The notes under the pieces are model-generated. The model had not been told where the DNA came from. It did not search any database and worked only from the letters and a program-made list of their open reading frames with translations. DNA of 64,000 bases from Salinivirga cyanobacteriivorans (GTDB lineage Bacteria; Bacteroidota; Bacteroidia; Bacteroidales; Salinivirgaceae), in NCBI RefSeq assembly GCF_001443605.1, contig NZ_CP013118.1, positions 186,001 through 250,000 on the forward strand. The letters are read 5' to 3'. Position numbers and translations under genes: made by a program. Position 1 is the stretch's first letter, and each line of letters opens with the position of its first letter. Below are positions 1 to 6,890 of this stretch, in pieces.

Positions 1-13
1 TATCTCCGCCTCC

Positions 14-79
14 TCCACCTCTTCAAAAATATGCCACCCACCTTCGGGGTTGTGGATCAGGTCCCATTGGTATTTCCAA
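14..79 (-). repeat. Toxin-tip junction core, copy 0
   Basis: On the minus strand this encodes the shared peptide WKYQWDLIHNPEG then GWHIFEEVEE and runs into a further toxin tip that leaves the window at base 1. Bases 61-79 are the invariant 19-mer GTCCCATTGGTATTTCCAA, whose right part is an imperfect inverted repeat TTGG-TATTT-CCAA. The next in-frame codons upstream reach a TGA without an ATG. All eight copies in the window keep this 19-mer, while bases nearer the tip vary mostly at synonymous positions. It is the left boundary of unit 1 and a candidate attachment or crossover site. Confidence 0.8.
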
Positions 80-84
80 GTGAG

Positions 85-1085
85 CAGGAAAACCCATCGT
101 CAATGATGCTTTTATACAGGCTTTTATCAAAGAACGTCGTGCGTTAAACACACTTTCAAATATATAAAAATCGGCCATACTTTTTCTTTCAATTGAAAAG
201 TTCAATTGAAAAAAAAAGACCACAGGTTTATTTTTTAAAAGAAAAACAAAAAAAAAGAAAGCCATACCACAAGGTAAGGCGGAAAGGGCTGTCAAGGCTG
301 ACGGCAAAAGAGTTTTACCATAAAAATCAATTTCTTAAAACTGTTTTGCCGGAACTTGTCTTGGCCTTTACTGCCCTTGAAGCCGGCTTAAATTGGGCTT
401 CCTTTTTTTGCTTTCCGGAAGTCAAAAACTGCTTTGTTTCAAGTCGCTAACCTGCTGAACAATGGTAACTTGTGCGTAAGGAAAAAGTGCCTACAGCAAG
501 CGGTGGGAAAGCGGATGCAATAAGTGAAGTGAGGAACGAACGAAACGGGTTGCAGACGCTGTGCAGCGATAGCGAGCCGCCTGCGAGTAGAGCAAGGGTG
601 GCGCAAAAGAAAGCCTGACGAAGGAAGGCGGTTTGTGCCATACGAAGGGCAATAAAACAAACGGAGTTACCAATAAAATCAATTATGTCACGAGGCTTGT
701 TTTTTGCCCGTAGTAGGCGCCTACCTGCCGGAGGCATTTAAAAAAGTCGCCGTTACCCGCAGCGACCAGCAGGCTCGCTTAACTCGGGCAGCGGTTGGCT
801 GTGACTGCGATGTGGAGTTTACGGAACATGGCAGGCGCAGACAAAGGAGCTGCCAATGAGGAAGATTGAGGAACGCAAAAAACATGACAAGCTCGGATCC
901 GCCAGCTGGCGGAGGAGACCCGCAGGGCGGCACAGCGCTTTTTTATTCAATTGAAAAAAATAAAATGTCATAAAAATGTGCTGTGACGGCTTGGCCATGG
1001 CTTTTTGCTGACGAGTGATGACGAATACCGCTTTTCCGGATTCCCGATACGTTGCACTATCGGGACAGGCTGTGCGGTGGGGTTT
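85..1085. other. Conserved non-coding region of unit 1 (allele A)
   Basis: About 1 kb without a credible gene; small frames here break by homopolymer indels in sister copies. It opens with A/T-rich sequence around a CAATTGAAAAGTTCAATTG dyad (about 188-210), then a GC-richer block with perfect palindromes CGCTGTGCAGCG (about 557) and GTAGGCGCCTAC (about 713), a TCCGCCAGCTGGCGGA palindrome near 898, and a terminal stem ACCGC/GCGGT (about 1027-1080) whose loop holds a further dyad repeat. Copies occur in every unit directly upstream of the core. An origin, a structured RNA or an att-associated region are all possible; nothing in the sequence decides. Confidence 0.6.
157..164 (-). promoter_or_regulatory. 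Candidate promoter box ahead of the toxin-tip core
   Basis: The minus strand reads TATATTTG, an exact match to the Bacteroidota -7 box TAnnTTTG, about 80-90 bases upstream of the 19-mer and pointing at the orphan toxin tip and immunity gene. The same box is kept at 12099-12106, 21906-21913, 31588-31595, 39216-39223, 51695-51702 and 60977-60984. A good -33 TTTG at the right distance is not obvious. If real it could supply immunity protein from tips that cannot themselves be translated. Confidence 0.35.
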
Positions 1086-1394
1086 CTAATATTCCAAAGG
1101 TTCTCGTTTTACATGACGAACTCTTAAAATCTGGATATTTTCATCAGTAATTTTATATGCAACCCTGTAATTATACAATTCAAAAGCTCTATAGTTACCT
1201 TTATTGTTAGTTTTGAACTTATCTGCCGGATATCTATGTGGTTGTTCCTGTATTTTATCAACTGTATCTAAAATACCATCTCTTACAGTGATTGCGCCTT
1301 GGTAAGATTCTTTTAATATTTTATTATAGGCTTTCTTTAATTGGGTTTTTGCCTCTTTGTCCCATATAACAGGCAATTGTTTATTTGTTACCAT
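1086..1394 (-). CDS. ParE/RelE-type toxin of a toxin-antitoxin pair
   Basis: 102 aa, the usual size of ParE/RelE-superfamily toxins (gyrase poison or mRNA interferase). It shows the fold's pattern: an N-terminal strand (LPVIWDKEA), a basic helical hairpin (residues about 15-50), then strands with RAFELYNYRVAYKI and a C-terminal ILRVRHVKREP. The start overlaps the end of the upstream antitoxin gene by 7 bases, so the two are translationally coupled. It fills the stability slot of unit 1, where units 2, 6 and 7 carry an unrelated HigBA pair and unit 3 a DUF4160/DUF2442 pair. Whether its target is gyrase or mRNA cannot be told. Confidence 0.75.
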   Translation of the reverse strand: MVTNKQLPVIWDKEAKTQLKKAYNKILKESYQGAITVRDGILDTVDKIQEQPHRYPADKFKTNNKGNYRAFELYNYRVAYKITDENIQILRVRHVKREPLEY

Positions 1395-1636
1395 CCCTTT
1401 GCTTCTTCTCTTAACGATTCTTGTGTGATGAATTGCCCTTTATTTATCCTCTCTTCTGCTTCTTCCAGTTCTTTGTTGTACTGAGCCACAGAAATTCGGT
1501 TTGACTTTTCTGCTGCTTTATCCAAAAAAGATTTCATCATTGACAACATTGATTCTTTTTGTGCTTGAGAAAGCATGCTATAATAAAATTTAAACTCCTG
1601 ATTTAATGTTTGTTCTTTCATCGCTCCTAATTTCAT
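1388..1636 (-). CDS. Antitoxin partner of the ParE-type toxin
   Basis: 82 aa, helical and charged, located immediately upstream of and overlapping the toxin gene, as antitoxins of ParE systems usually are. No clear ribbon-helix-helix motif could be assigned by eye; the assignment rests on size, order and partner. The first ATG (codon 1) lies only about 10 bases after a TAAATTTG promoter box, so the second ATG at codon 6 (minus strand, from 1621) may be the true start, or the message may be nearly leaderless. Expected role: neutralise the toxin and repress the pair. Confidence 0.65.
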   Translation of the reverse strand: MKLGAMKEQTLNQEFKFYYSMLSQAQKESMLSMMKSFLDKAAEKSNRISVAQYNKELEEAEERINKGQFITQESLREEAKGW

Positions 1637-1645
1637 AGTTCTTTA

Positions 1646-1653
1646 CAAATTTA
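1646..1653 (-). promoter_or_regulatory. TAnnTTTG promoter of the parE-type operon
   Basis: The minus strand reads TAAATTTG just upstream of the antitoxin start. The same box within TTAAATTTGTA precedes the unrelated DUF4160 gene of unit 3 (24810-24817), and TACATTTG precedes higB in unit 6 (53233-53240), so each exchanged toxin-antitoxin module brings its own promoter. Confidence 0.55.
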
Positions 1654-1676
1654 ACGATTAATAGTTACTTTCTGTT

Positions 1677-2540
1677 TCATTTCAACGGATGATATTTTTC
1701 TAACTCTTTCTGCAGATCTTCTAAATTGTCCGTTCTGTAACGCTCTGTGCTGCTTACGTACTTGTGTCCGGCCATGTATTGCACTTCCCGTAAATTGTAA
1801 TGTTGCAACCAATTTGTAATGACCGATGCCCTGATTTGTGCTATGTTTTTTAACCGTGGTTCGTAGCGGTTTATCATTGCTTTTATTCTCGACATTCCCC
1901 GGATCAATCGTTTTTTGTGGAACAAATAGTTTCCTTCAATATCTTCATTTAAAGACTTTCTTTCTGTTAAAAGATATTCGTGCAAGGGCAGTATTTGAAA
2001 GGGCTTTAGCTCTAAAATACGTTTATTGGTTCGTCGGGTCGATGGGATATAAATTTTGCCTTTGTCCAATTGTAAATGATTGATTTCCAATTTTACCAGT
2101 TCGGAGATCTGTAAGCCCTGGTATATTTTTAATCCCAAAACAACATGATAGGTTTTCAACGTATTTTCGTGCGTCCAGTGGTTGCGGCTTTCGGGGAACT
2201 TTTGGTACATTTCATTGAGCTGTTTTTGGGTAAACAGATCGTGCGGTACCGTGCGCTGTACGCCTTTTAACCTAACAGTTTCTGCAACGTTCGGTACGCC
2301 TTTAAAATTTAAATAGTAAGATATTTTCTTTAACTCTAAATTGATGGTTTTTGCTTGTATGTTTTGGCCTTTTCGATAGCGGATGTACTGCATTAATTGC
2401 TCATTATCAAAACCTTCAACTGAAAGAGATAGTTCATACAAATAAAGTTTAAACCGCTTTTCAATGAAAGAACTGTAATCACCGGCCGTGCTTATGGCAA
2501 AGCCTTTTTCAACCAGGTATTTTCTAAAATGCTGATTCAT
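1677..2540 (-). CDS. XerB: tyrosine-recombinase paralogue with degenerate active site (unit 1)
   Basis: 287 aa with a SAM-like N-terminal core-binding domain (about 1-95) and a tyrosine-recombinase catalytic fold (about 100-287). The C-terminal box keeps Arg237, His259 (AGHK) and the nucleophile Tyr268 (TERYR). The first catalytic Arg, expected in GLRxSE, is Gln144 (GLQISE), and the His of the HxxR box is Ala234 (AQIRA). The same losses occur in all five XerB copies of the window, so they are inherited, not recent damage. The start overlaps the XerA end by 17 bases, implying coupled translation and equimolar partners. It probably acts as a structural or regulatory partner of XerA; independent catalysis looks unlikely. 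Confidence 0.85.
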   Translation of the reverse strand: MNQHFRKYLVEKGFAISTAGDYSSFIEKRFKLYLYELSLSVEGFDNEQLMQYIRYRKGQNIQAKTINLELKKISYYLNFKGVPNVAETVRLKGVQRTVPHDLFTQKQLNEMYQKFPESRNHWTHENTLKTYHVVLGLKIYQGLQISELVKLEINHLQLDKGKIYIPSTRRTNKRILELKPFQILPLHEYLLTERKSLNEDIEGNYLFHKKRLIRGMSRIKAMINRYEPRLKNIAQIRASVITNWLQHYNLREVQYMAGHKYVSSTERYRTDNLEDLQKELEKYHPLK

Positions 2541-3450
2541 TGACTAAATGAGTATATTTTTGTGTACTCTCTATTGATTTGTGTCCAAGAAACAAAGCAA
2601 TGTTTTCTAACCGCATGCCGTCCTGTAAAAGATGCGTGGCAATGGAGTGCCGTAAAATGTGCAGCCCAAAGGTTTTCTGTTTTAGTTTTTCGTCGTTTGT
2701 TTGGTTTTTCAGTAGTTGCAAACGGTTGTACATGCCTTGCCGGCTCCACCGCTTTCCGCGACGGCTCAAAAGCAACGCCTCGTTTTTTTGCCTGTTTAAA
2801 AGTTCATTTCGTTGATGGAAAATGTATTCCTGCAGATCGGCTTTAACCTGCCTGCCCATGGGAATGTAACGCTGCCTGTAGCCTTTTCCTTGTCTGACGT
2901 AGAGTAAATTCTTATCAAAAAGCAGATCGCTGATGTTCAGCGCTGCGCCTTCGCTTGCCCGTAACCCGCAACCGTAATAGATCCCGAGCATGGCCGTATC
3001 TCTTTGGCGGTATAAATTATCCCGGTCTTTTGCAGCTTTGTACAAAGCTTGTATTTCCGGTTTGGTCAGATATGTGGCGGTTTCTGTTGTTTTCAGCAGT
3101 TCGGGTTTAATGGCGATGTTGGCCACTCCTGTGAGTTGTAGATATTTACTCAAAAGCCGCAGCGTGGTAATGTGTTTGTTGATGTAACCTGCACTCAGGC
3201 TGCCCGATCGGTTGCAGTTGGGGCGGTGCTGCAAATAATCCAGGTAGCTTTTTATTTGCCCGGTTTTAAAGTTTCTAAAATGGTTCGTTTGGTTTTGCTC
3301 CAGAAAAGATAAAAATTCCTTTGTGTTCCAATAGCCGAGTTTTACCGTGTGGGGGTTGTAATTCAGTGTTTCCAACCACTTTCGGAAGTTTTCGGATAAA
3401 AACACGAACTGTTTACTTTCGATTCTCCTATTAACACTTTTTTGGAACAT
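2524..3450 (-). CDS. XerA: tyrosine recombinase / integrase (unit 1)
   Basis: 308 aa, XerC/D-like. Core-binding domain about 12-110, catalytic domain about 125-308 with all residues in place: Arg164 (GLRASE), Lys189 (GKGYRQR), His264 and Arg267 (HILRHS), His290 (LGHKS) and Tyr299 (QKYTH). The ATG sits inside the iteron-like repeats (GTTCC-AT-GTTCC), so binding there could also control this gene. Followed by XerB in one transcript. Expected role: strand exchange that integrates or excises the unit, presumably at the toxin-tip cores; the site is inferred from array structure, not shown. Confidence 0.88.
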   Translation of the reverse strand: MFQKSVNRRIESKQFVFLSENFRKWLETLNYNPHTVKLGYWNTKEFLSFLEQNQTNHFRNFKTGQIKSYLDYLQHRPNCNRSGSLSAGYINKHITTLRLLSKYLQLTGVANIAIKPELLKTTETATYLTKPEIQALYKAAKDRDNLYRQRDTAMLGIYYGCGLRASEGAALNISDLLFDKNLLYVRQGKGYRQRYIPMGRQVKADLQEYIFHQRNELLNRQKNEALLLSRRGKRWSRQGMYNRLQLLKNQTNDEKLKQKTFGLHILRHSIATHLLQDGMRLENIALFLGHKSIESTQKYTHLVNESAF

Positions 3451-3546
3451 GGAACGCTAAGGGTTGTTTGAGTTTTAATTGTCTAAAAATTAGTTTTTTA
3501 TGTAATTTTCTGGCGTTCCAACTGGTGTTCCAACGCTTTGGAACGC
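3444..3546. repeat. Iteron-like repeats, GTTCC type (unit 1)
   Basis: Five copies of GGAAC(GC) or its complement: 3444-3448, 3451-3457 (direct, 7-base period), 3513-3519, 3527-3531 and 3540-3546, the last group encoding the C-terminal residues FQSVGTPVGTP of the primase. Units 3 and 6 have the same version. Unit 2 has GGGTC and units 4 and 5 GGGAC at matching places. The arrangement (two direct copies at the recombinase start, an inverted set at the primase end) suggests an origin or operator bound by a unit-specific protein. Confidence 0.7.
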
Positions 3547-6156
3547 CAGCTTTTCAATTTGGCCGAACAGGTACGCTTTTATTTCGCTTCGAAGCTTGGT
3601 GACATTGTCCCAATAGATTATTTTGTACTTAAACCCACGGTTAGCATAGCCGCCCGATTGTTGCAGGTATTCTAGTTCCATTAATTCATTGAGGTAACGA
3701 AAAAGCTGTGTCTTGTTCAGGTTCAGTGCATGCCGGATTTCCCGTTGCATGAACTCATAGTTCTGCGGGTTTTCTTTTGCCAAAACGTAGGCTTTCAGCT
3801 GCTCAAAGAACTGCCGCAAGGAGCCATCCAACTCGTCCACTTTCAAAAAAATACTGTCGAACATGATCTCTACGGCTGTTTTCAGGTCTTCGGGTTCGGT
3901 GATTACCCGGCCTTGTCCATCTCGCTTTCGTTGGTATTGGTGGATTAAGGTCACTTGTTTTACAAAACTCAAAAACAGTTCGTGTAAACGCCTTATTTTA
4001 TGGGCTTGCGGTGGTAGTTTTATCTTGTCGGCATAGGGGTTGATTACTTTCAGCGGCTTTAACATGCGGATGCTGTTTTGCAAAAATTCCTTTGCTTCAA
4101 CTTCCAGCTTTTTTTCTATCGTTCCGCTGGCGGTTTTGCTTTGGTAGTTCATGATCTTTTGGGTTTGCTCGCTGCTTTCATCAACGGCCACAATAAACAT
4201 ACGGCTCATGTTGTCTTCATAAATTTGTCCGTGCGTGGTGGCGCATATCGAAGCCATCGGGCCACGAACAATACGCTGTGCGCTGCGTATGTTTCCGTTT
4301 TCGTCTTTCTGGCTGGTGCTGCTGCTAAGTTGTTCGTTACTGATCAGCTCGCGCCAGGCAAACAAGGCTTCTTCTTTCAACCCGTCAATGTCTTCCAAAC
4401 AGATCAGTTTATTTCTAAAAAAGTATTCATCGTAATTGTAAAAACTATTTTCGGTAACCCTGGTAAATTTCACCACCCGTTCCGGTGGCATCAGTGCCGC
4501 TATCTTGCTCAAAAGGTGCGTCTTTCCGCTGCCCGAACTGCCTTGTATTAAAGCATGTAGCGTATCTTTCATTTTATGGCTCGTACCGATAATAAACAAA
4601 AACAAACGGTTGTTTTCTTCGCCCACGATGCCGCTTTGGCCGATCAATTCGTTTAAGTTTTGTATTAAATCTTCTTTCTGCAGAAAGGCTTTGCATTTGG
4701 CTTGTTCCGGCAACCTTAAAGCTTTGTCGTTTGAGTTTTCTTCGGTGGATTGTTGCAGTTGATTATCTCTGTATTCTTCCAGTAAATCGGTTAATTGAGA
4801 TAGATCGTTTTCCACCAAATCACTGCGCAAGTCCAGTTTTTCCGATGCTTCACGGGCTTCTTTCCGGGTTTGTTTTTCTTCGTACAGATCCAGTCGGCAG
4901 CGGTATTTTATCCCCGTTTCCGGGTGCTGCACGTCCAAACTCACCAGCATGCGATCGAAGGTTTTCGGCAGGCTGCCTTTGATGATGTAGCGGGCGGTGG
5001 GGGTTTGGTGGATGATCTTGTTGGGAATATCGGTTTTTAATGGTGACAGGGCGTGGACTGTCTGTACGGCGGCGGTGGCCGCTTTTGTTTGATTGCTATA
5101 TTGTTTTATTGTTAAATTGTTAGATAATTGAGAGGCTTTTAGATCCACAGGCTGCCGTTCTTCGATGAGTTGTAAAATGGCTTCTTTGCCGTAGTTTACA
5201 AAAAGGCTGTTGATGTCTTCGCCGTCGGGAGTTGTTACTGTTGAGACAAGGCATGCCTTGTCTTTACGCAGTTCTTCGCTGTATTTTGTTGCTCCCTGTT
5301 TTCCGGCTGTATCACCATCAAAGAAAAAGATTACTTCTTGCAGGTTGGATAATTGGCTTATGGCTGCTTTGTGTTCGGCGGTTAGGCCGTTGGTGCCGTA
5401 AGCGGCTAAAATTGAATATTGATTATTTTCTATTGATAATTGAAGTGTGGCTGCATCTATGATGGCCTCGGTGATTATCAGGGTTTCAGTGTGTTTGTCA
5501 GGGTAGTGTGGATAAAGTCCTTTCCGGTTTTCGGTGTAGTAGTGTTTGCCAAATTCTGCGTTATGGCCGTTGCTTTCGGTGATTCTTCTGCCGTACAGGC
5601 TTACGATATTCCCGTTTTTGTCTTTCAATGGGAAGGTGATGCACTGTTTGAGTTTTTTCCAGTTTACACCGCTATTGTAGCCAACTTCTTGTAATTGTTC
5701 TAAGCAGCGGTTTCTCAAATATTCTTGTGCTTTGGGGCTGCGTGGGAGGCCTTCTTTTTGCCTGTTAAATAGCTCGGCAAAGTTTTCGGCCTCCTTCACG
5801 CTAGCCTTACCTGAAGAAATCCCCATAACTTCAGTTTTGTCCTTTGATGATGCACCCCGATAGCTATCGGGGCTCATTACATCGGTATTTTTTATTTGTT
5901 CTCCTGCTAGTTCTGCAGCTTTTTTCAACGCTGTGTGCTTATTGCAATTTTCTTTGTCCTGGATAAACTGTATCACATCGCCTGTTTTTCCGCAGCCAAA
6001 GCAGTTGTAAGTGTTAGTGTCTGTATAAATCTTGCAGCTGGGTTTGTCGTCCTTATGGAACGGGCATTTAATATGGTCGTTCTTATTCATTTTAATGCCG
6101 TAATGCGCCAAAACACTCATTATAGGTAGCCGTTTTTTGATGTCGGGGATTTGCAT
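3490..6156 (-). CDS. CHC2-Toprim-P-loop primase-helicase (unit 1)
   Basis: 888 aa from the ATG encoding MQIPDIKKRL, chosen because all other copies start there; an upstream in-frame ATG at 6252 would overlap the regulator's control region. Domains in order: CHC2 zinc finger (C31, H34, C52, C55), Toprim (E in LIITEAI, FFFDGDTAG, residues about 230-320), a variable linker, a P-loop NTPase (GSSGSGKTH Walker A; LICLEDID Walker B) and a C-terminal winged helix (NKTQLFRYLNEL). This is the layout of plasmid or phage primase-helicases and points to autonomous replication of the unit. An 18-bp palindrome CCCCGATAGCTATCGGGG (5855-5872) lies in coding sequence after the zinc finger. The message continues into XerA and XerB. 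Confidence 0.85.
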   Translation of the reverse strand: MQIPDIKKRLPIMSVLAHYGIKMNKNDHIKCPFHKDDKPSCKIYTDTNTYNCFGCGKTGDVIQFIQDKENCNKHTALKKAAELAGEQIKNTDVMSPDSYRGASSKDKTEVMGISSGKASVKEAENFAELFNRQKEGLPRSPKAQEYLRNRCLEQLQEVGYNSGVNWKKLKQCITFPLKDKNGNIVSLYGRRITESNGHNAEFGKHYYTENRKGLYPHYPDKHTETLIITEAIIDAATLQLSIENNQYSILAAYGTNGLTAEHKAAISQLSNLQEVIFFFDGDTAGKQGATKYSEELRKDKACLVSTVTTPDGEDINSLFVNYGKEAILQLIEERQPVDLKASQLSNNLTIKQYSNQTKAATAAVQTVHALSPLKTDIPNKIIHQTPTARYIIKGSLPKTFDRMLVSLDVQHPETGIKYRCRLDLYEEKQTRKEAREASEKLDLRSDLVENDLSQLTDLLEEYRDNQLQQSTEENSNDKALRLPEQAKCKAFLQKEDLIQNLNELIGQSGIVGEENNRLFLFIIGTSHKMKDTLHALIQGSSGSGKTHLLSKIAALMPPERVVKFTRVTENSFYNYDEYFFRNKLICLEDIDGLKEEALFAWRELISNEQLSSSTSQKDENGNIRSAQRIVRGPMASICATTHGQIYEDNMSRMFIVAVDESSEQTQKIMNYQSKTASGTIEKKLEVEAKEFLQNSIRMLKPLKVINPYADKIKLPPQAHKIRRLHELFLSFVKQVTLIHQYQRKRDGQGRVITEPEDLKTAVEIMFDSIFLKVDELDGSLRQFFEQLKAYVLAKENPQNYEFMQREIRHALNLNKTQLFRYLNELMELEYLQQSGGYANRGFKYKIIYWDNVTKLRSEIKAYLFGQIEKLAFQSVGTPVGTPENYIKN

Positions 6157-6181
6157 GTGAGAAAAAGTTTGAAATTTTCGT

Positions 6182-6201
6182 TTGTCAACTATTATTGACA
6201 A
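6182..6201. promoter_or_regulatory. Operator dyad between primase and XRE regulator (unit 1)
   Basis: TTGTCAA-CTATTA-TTGACAA, a perfect 7-base inverted repeat in the divergent control region, with a third half-site TTGTCAA at 6246-6252 next to the regulator promoter. A likely binding site for the adjacent XRE protein; other units have different dyads here. Confidence 0.6.
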
Positions 6202-6263
6202 AAGTAGAACTTTATTTTCATAATGCAAGCAAGTATCCATTTCTATTGTCAAGCTATTTTGCC

Positions 6264-6271
6264 TAAATTTG
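6264..6271 (+). promoter_or_regulatory. Promoter box of the unit 1 XRE regulator
   Basis: TAAATTTG, matching TAnnTTTG, 36 bases before the regulator ATG, with TTG of the operator half-site about 15 bases upstream. Repressor bound there would block its own promoter. Confidence 0.55.
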
Positions 6272-6307
6272 CCCGAATAGCTCTATAATCATTGATTTTA
6301 GCCAACT

Positions 6308-6643
6308 ATGTTAGACATCGGAAACAAAATAATACAACTCAGGAAGCAACACAACCTTTCTCAATCTGACCTGGCCAAGAAAATTGGCGCATCGCGCACG
6401 ATTGTTGGAAACTACGAACGGAACACCAATACCCCGTCTATTGAAATATTGGTGAAAATTGCCAAAGTCTTTAATGTTTCGGTAGATTACCTTGTGGGCG
6501 AAGGAAAACTCTCCACCTACGACAAAGAAGTGCTAAAACGCATCGAAGATATTGAACAACTCGACCCCGAAACTCGCAATAAACTCTTCTTCTTGATCGA
6601 CAACGTTATTCAAAACTTTAAAACCAAACAGGCCTTTAGGTAA
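6308..6643 (+). CDS. XRE-family repressor-like regulator (unit 1)
   Basis: 111 aa. The N-terminal half is a Cro/cI-type helix-turn-helix (residues about 5-60: NLSQSDLAKKIGASRTIVGNYERN) followed by VDYLVGEG, then a short helical tail ending NFKTKQAFR. It is transcribed divergently from the primase-recombinase operon across 150 bases that contain a dyad operator, the layout of a lysogeny-type or copy-control switch. The regulators of units 2/3, 4/5 and 6 share the fold and the C-terminal KxxQAF ending but differ in the recognition helix, so they probably recognise different operators. Confidence 0.85.
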   Translation: MLDIGNKIIQLRKQHNLSQSDLAKKIGASRTIVGNYERNTNTPSIEILVKIAKVFNVSVDYLVGEGKLSTYDKEVLKRIEDIEQLDPETRNKLFFLIDNVIQNFKTKQAFR

Positions 6644-6684
6644 AACTCTCAGCCTATTTTTTCTGCTGCTCAAGTAGTTAAAAT

Positions 6685-6774
6685 AAAAGGCCCAAGCGGT
6701 ACTTCGACCATGCTCAGCAACCAACGCTTGAACCATATAGTATTTTAATGCTTACAAGCTTGGACTAGTTGGGG
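6685..6774. repeat. Hairpin and tip-cassette boundary motif (unit 1)
   Basis: Between the regulator stop and the immunity gene. It has the CCAAGCG...CGCTTGaACC stem also found in units 4 and 5, but here the loop is enlarged by TACTTCGACCATGCTCAG, a dyad repeat type I recall from Bacteroidota. The motif CTTGGACTAGTTGGGG occupies 6759-6774; exact copies are at 36300-36315, 45347-45362 and 58466-58481, always between the backbone and the immunity gene. The stem could also terminate the convergent transcripts. Confidence 0.6.
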
Positions 6775-6854
6775 GAATCTTGTATTTTTCTGACATAAAG
6801 CAAAAATATAGAATCAATTTTAATTGGTATAGCTTTTACCTTGGTACAGGCACG

Positions 6855-6874
6855 GATTGCAAATCCGCGCTATC
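6855..6874. repeat. 20-bp direct repeat, left copy
   Basis: GATTGCAAATCCGCGCTATC; an exact copy in the same orientation at 10155-10174. The pair encloses the immunity gene and the long truncated toxin protein. The centre GGATTGCAAATCC is itself a dyad, so this may be a REP-type dispersed repeat that served as a recombination point. Confidence 0.65.
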
Positions 6875-6890
6875 GGGCTAATTGGGGCAT

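Noticed and set aside
123..305. A 60-codon minus-strand frame beginning MADFYIFESVF that recurs in all units.
   Set aside because: It runs out of frame through the toxin core (LEIPMGPDPQPRR is the shifted reading of the core) and its conservation is explained by the DNA repeat; no ribosome-binding or codon evidence.
439..737. Recurring small frames of 63-96 codons in the non-coding region (for example those encoding RRRLAIAAQRL).
   Set aside because: Broken in allele B units and changed by small indels between copies; codon positions show no protein-level constraint.
1005..1080. Hammerhead-ribozyme-like core CTGACGA-GTGATGAC-GAA followed by ACCGC...GCGGT, repeated in every unit.
   Set aside because: The base after GAA is T, so the near-invariant A-U pair at the start of stem III is lost, and stem I cannot be formed convincingly from the flanks. 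Kept only as a conserved stem.
6157..6252. Upstream start of the unit 1 primase adding 32 residues.
   Set aside because: The extension covers the operator dyad and is absent from all other copies, which begin at MQIPDIKK.
6855..6874. The GATTGCAAATCCGCGCTATC repeat as the attachment site of the units.
   Set aside because: Found only twice, both around the truncated toxin protein, not at unit boundaries; more likely a dispersed REP-type repeat.
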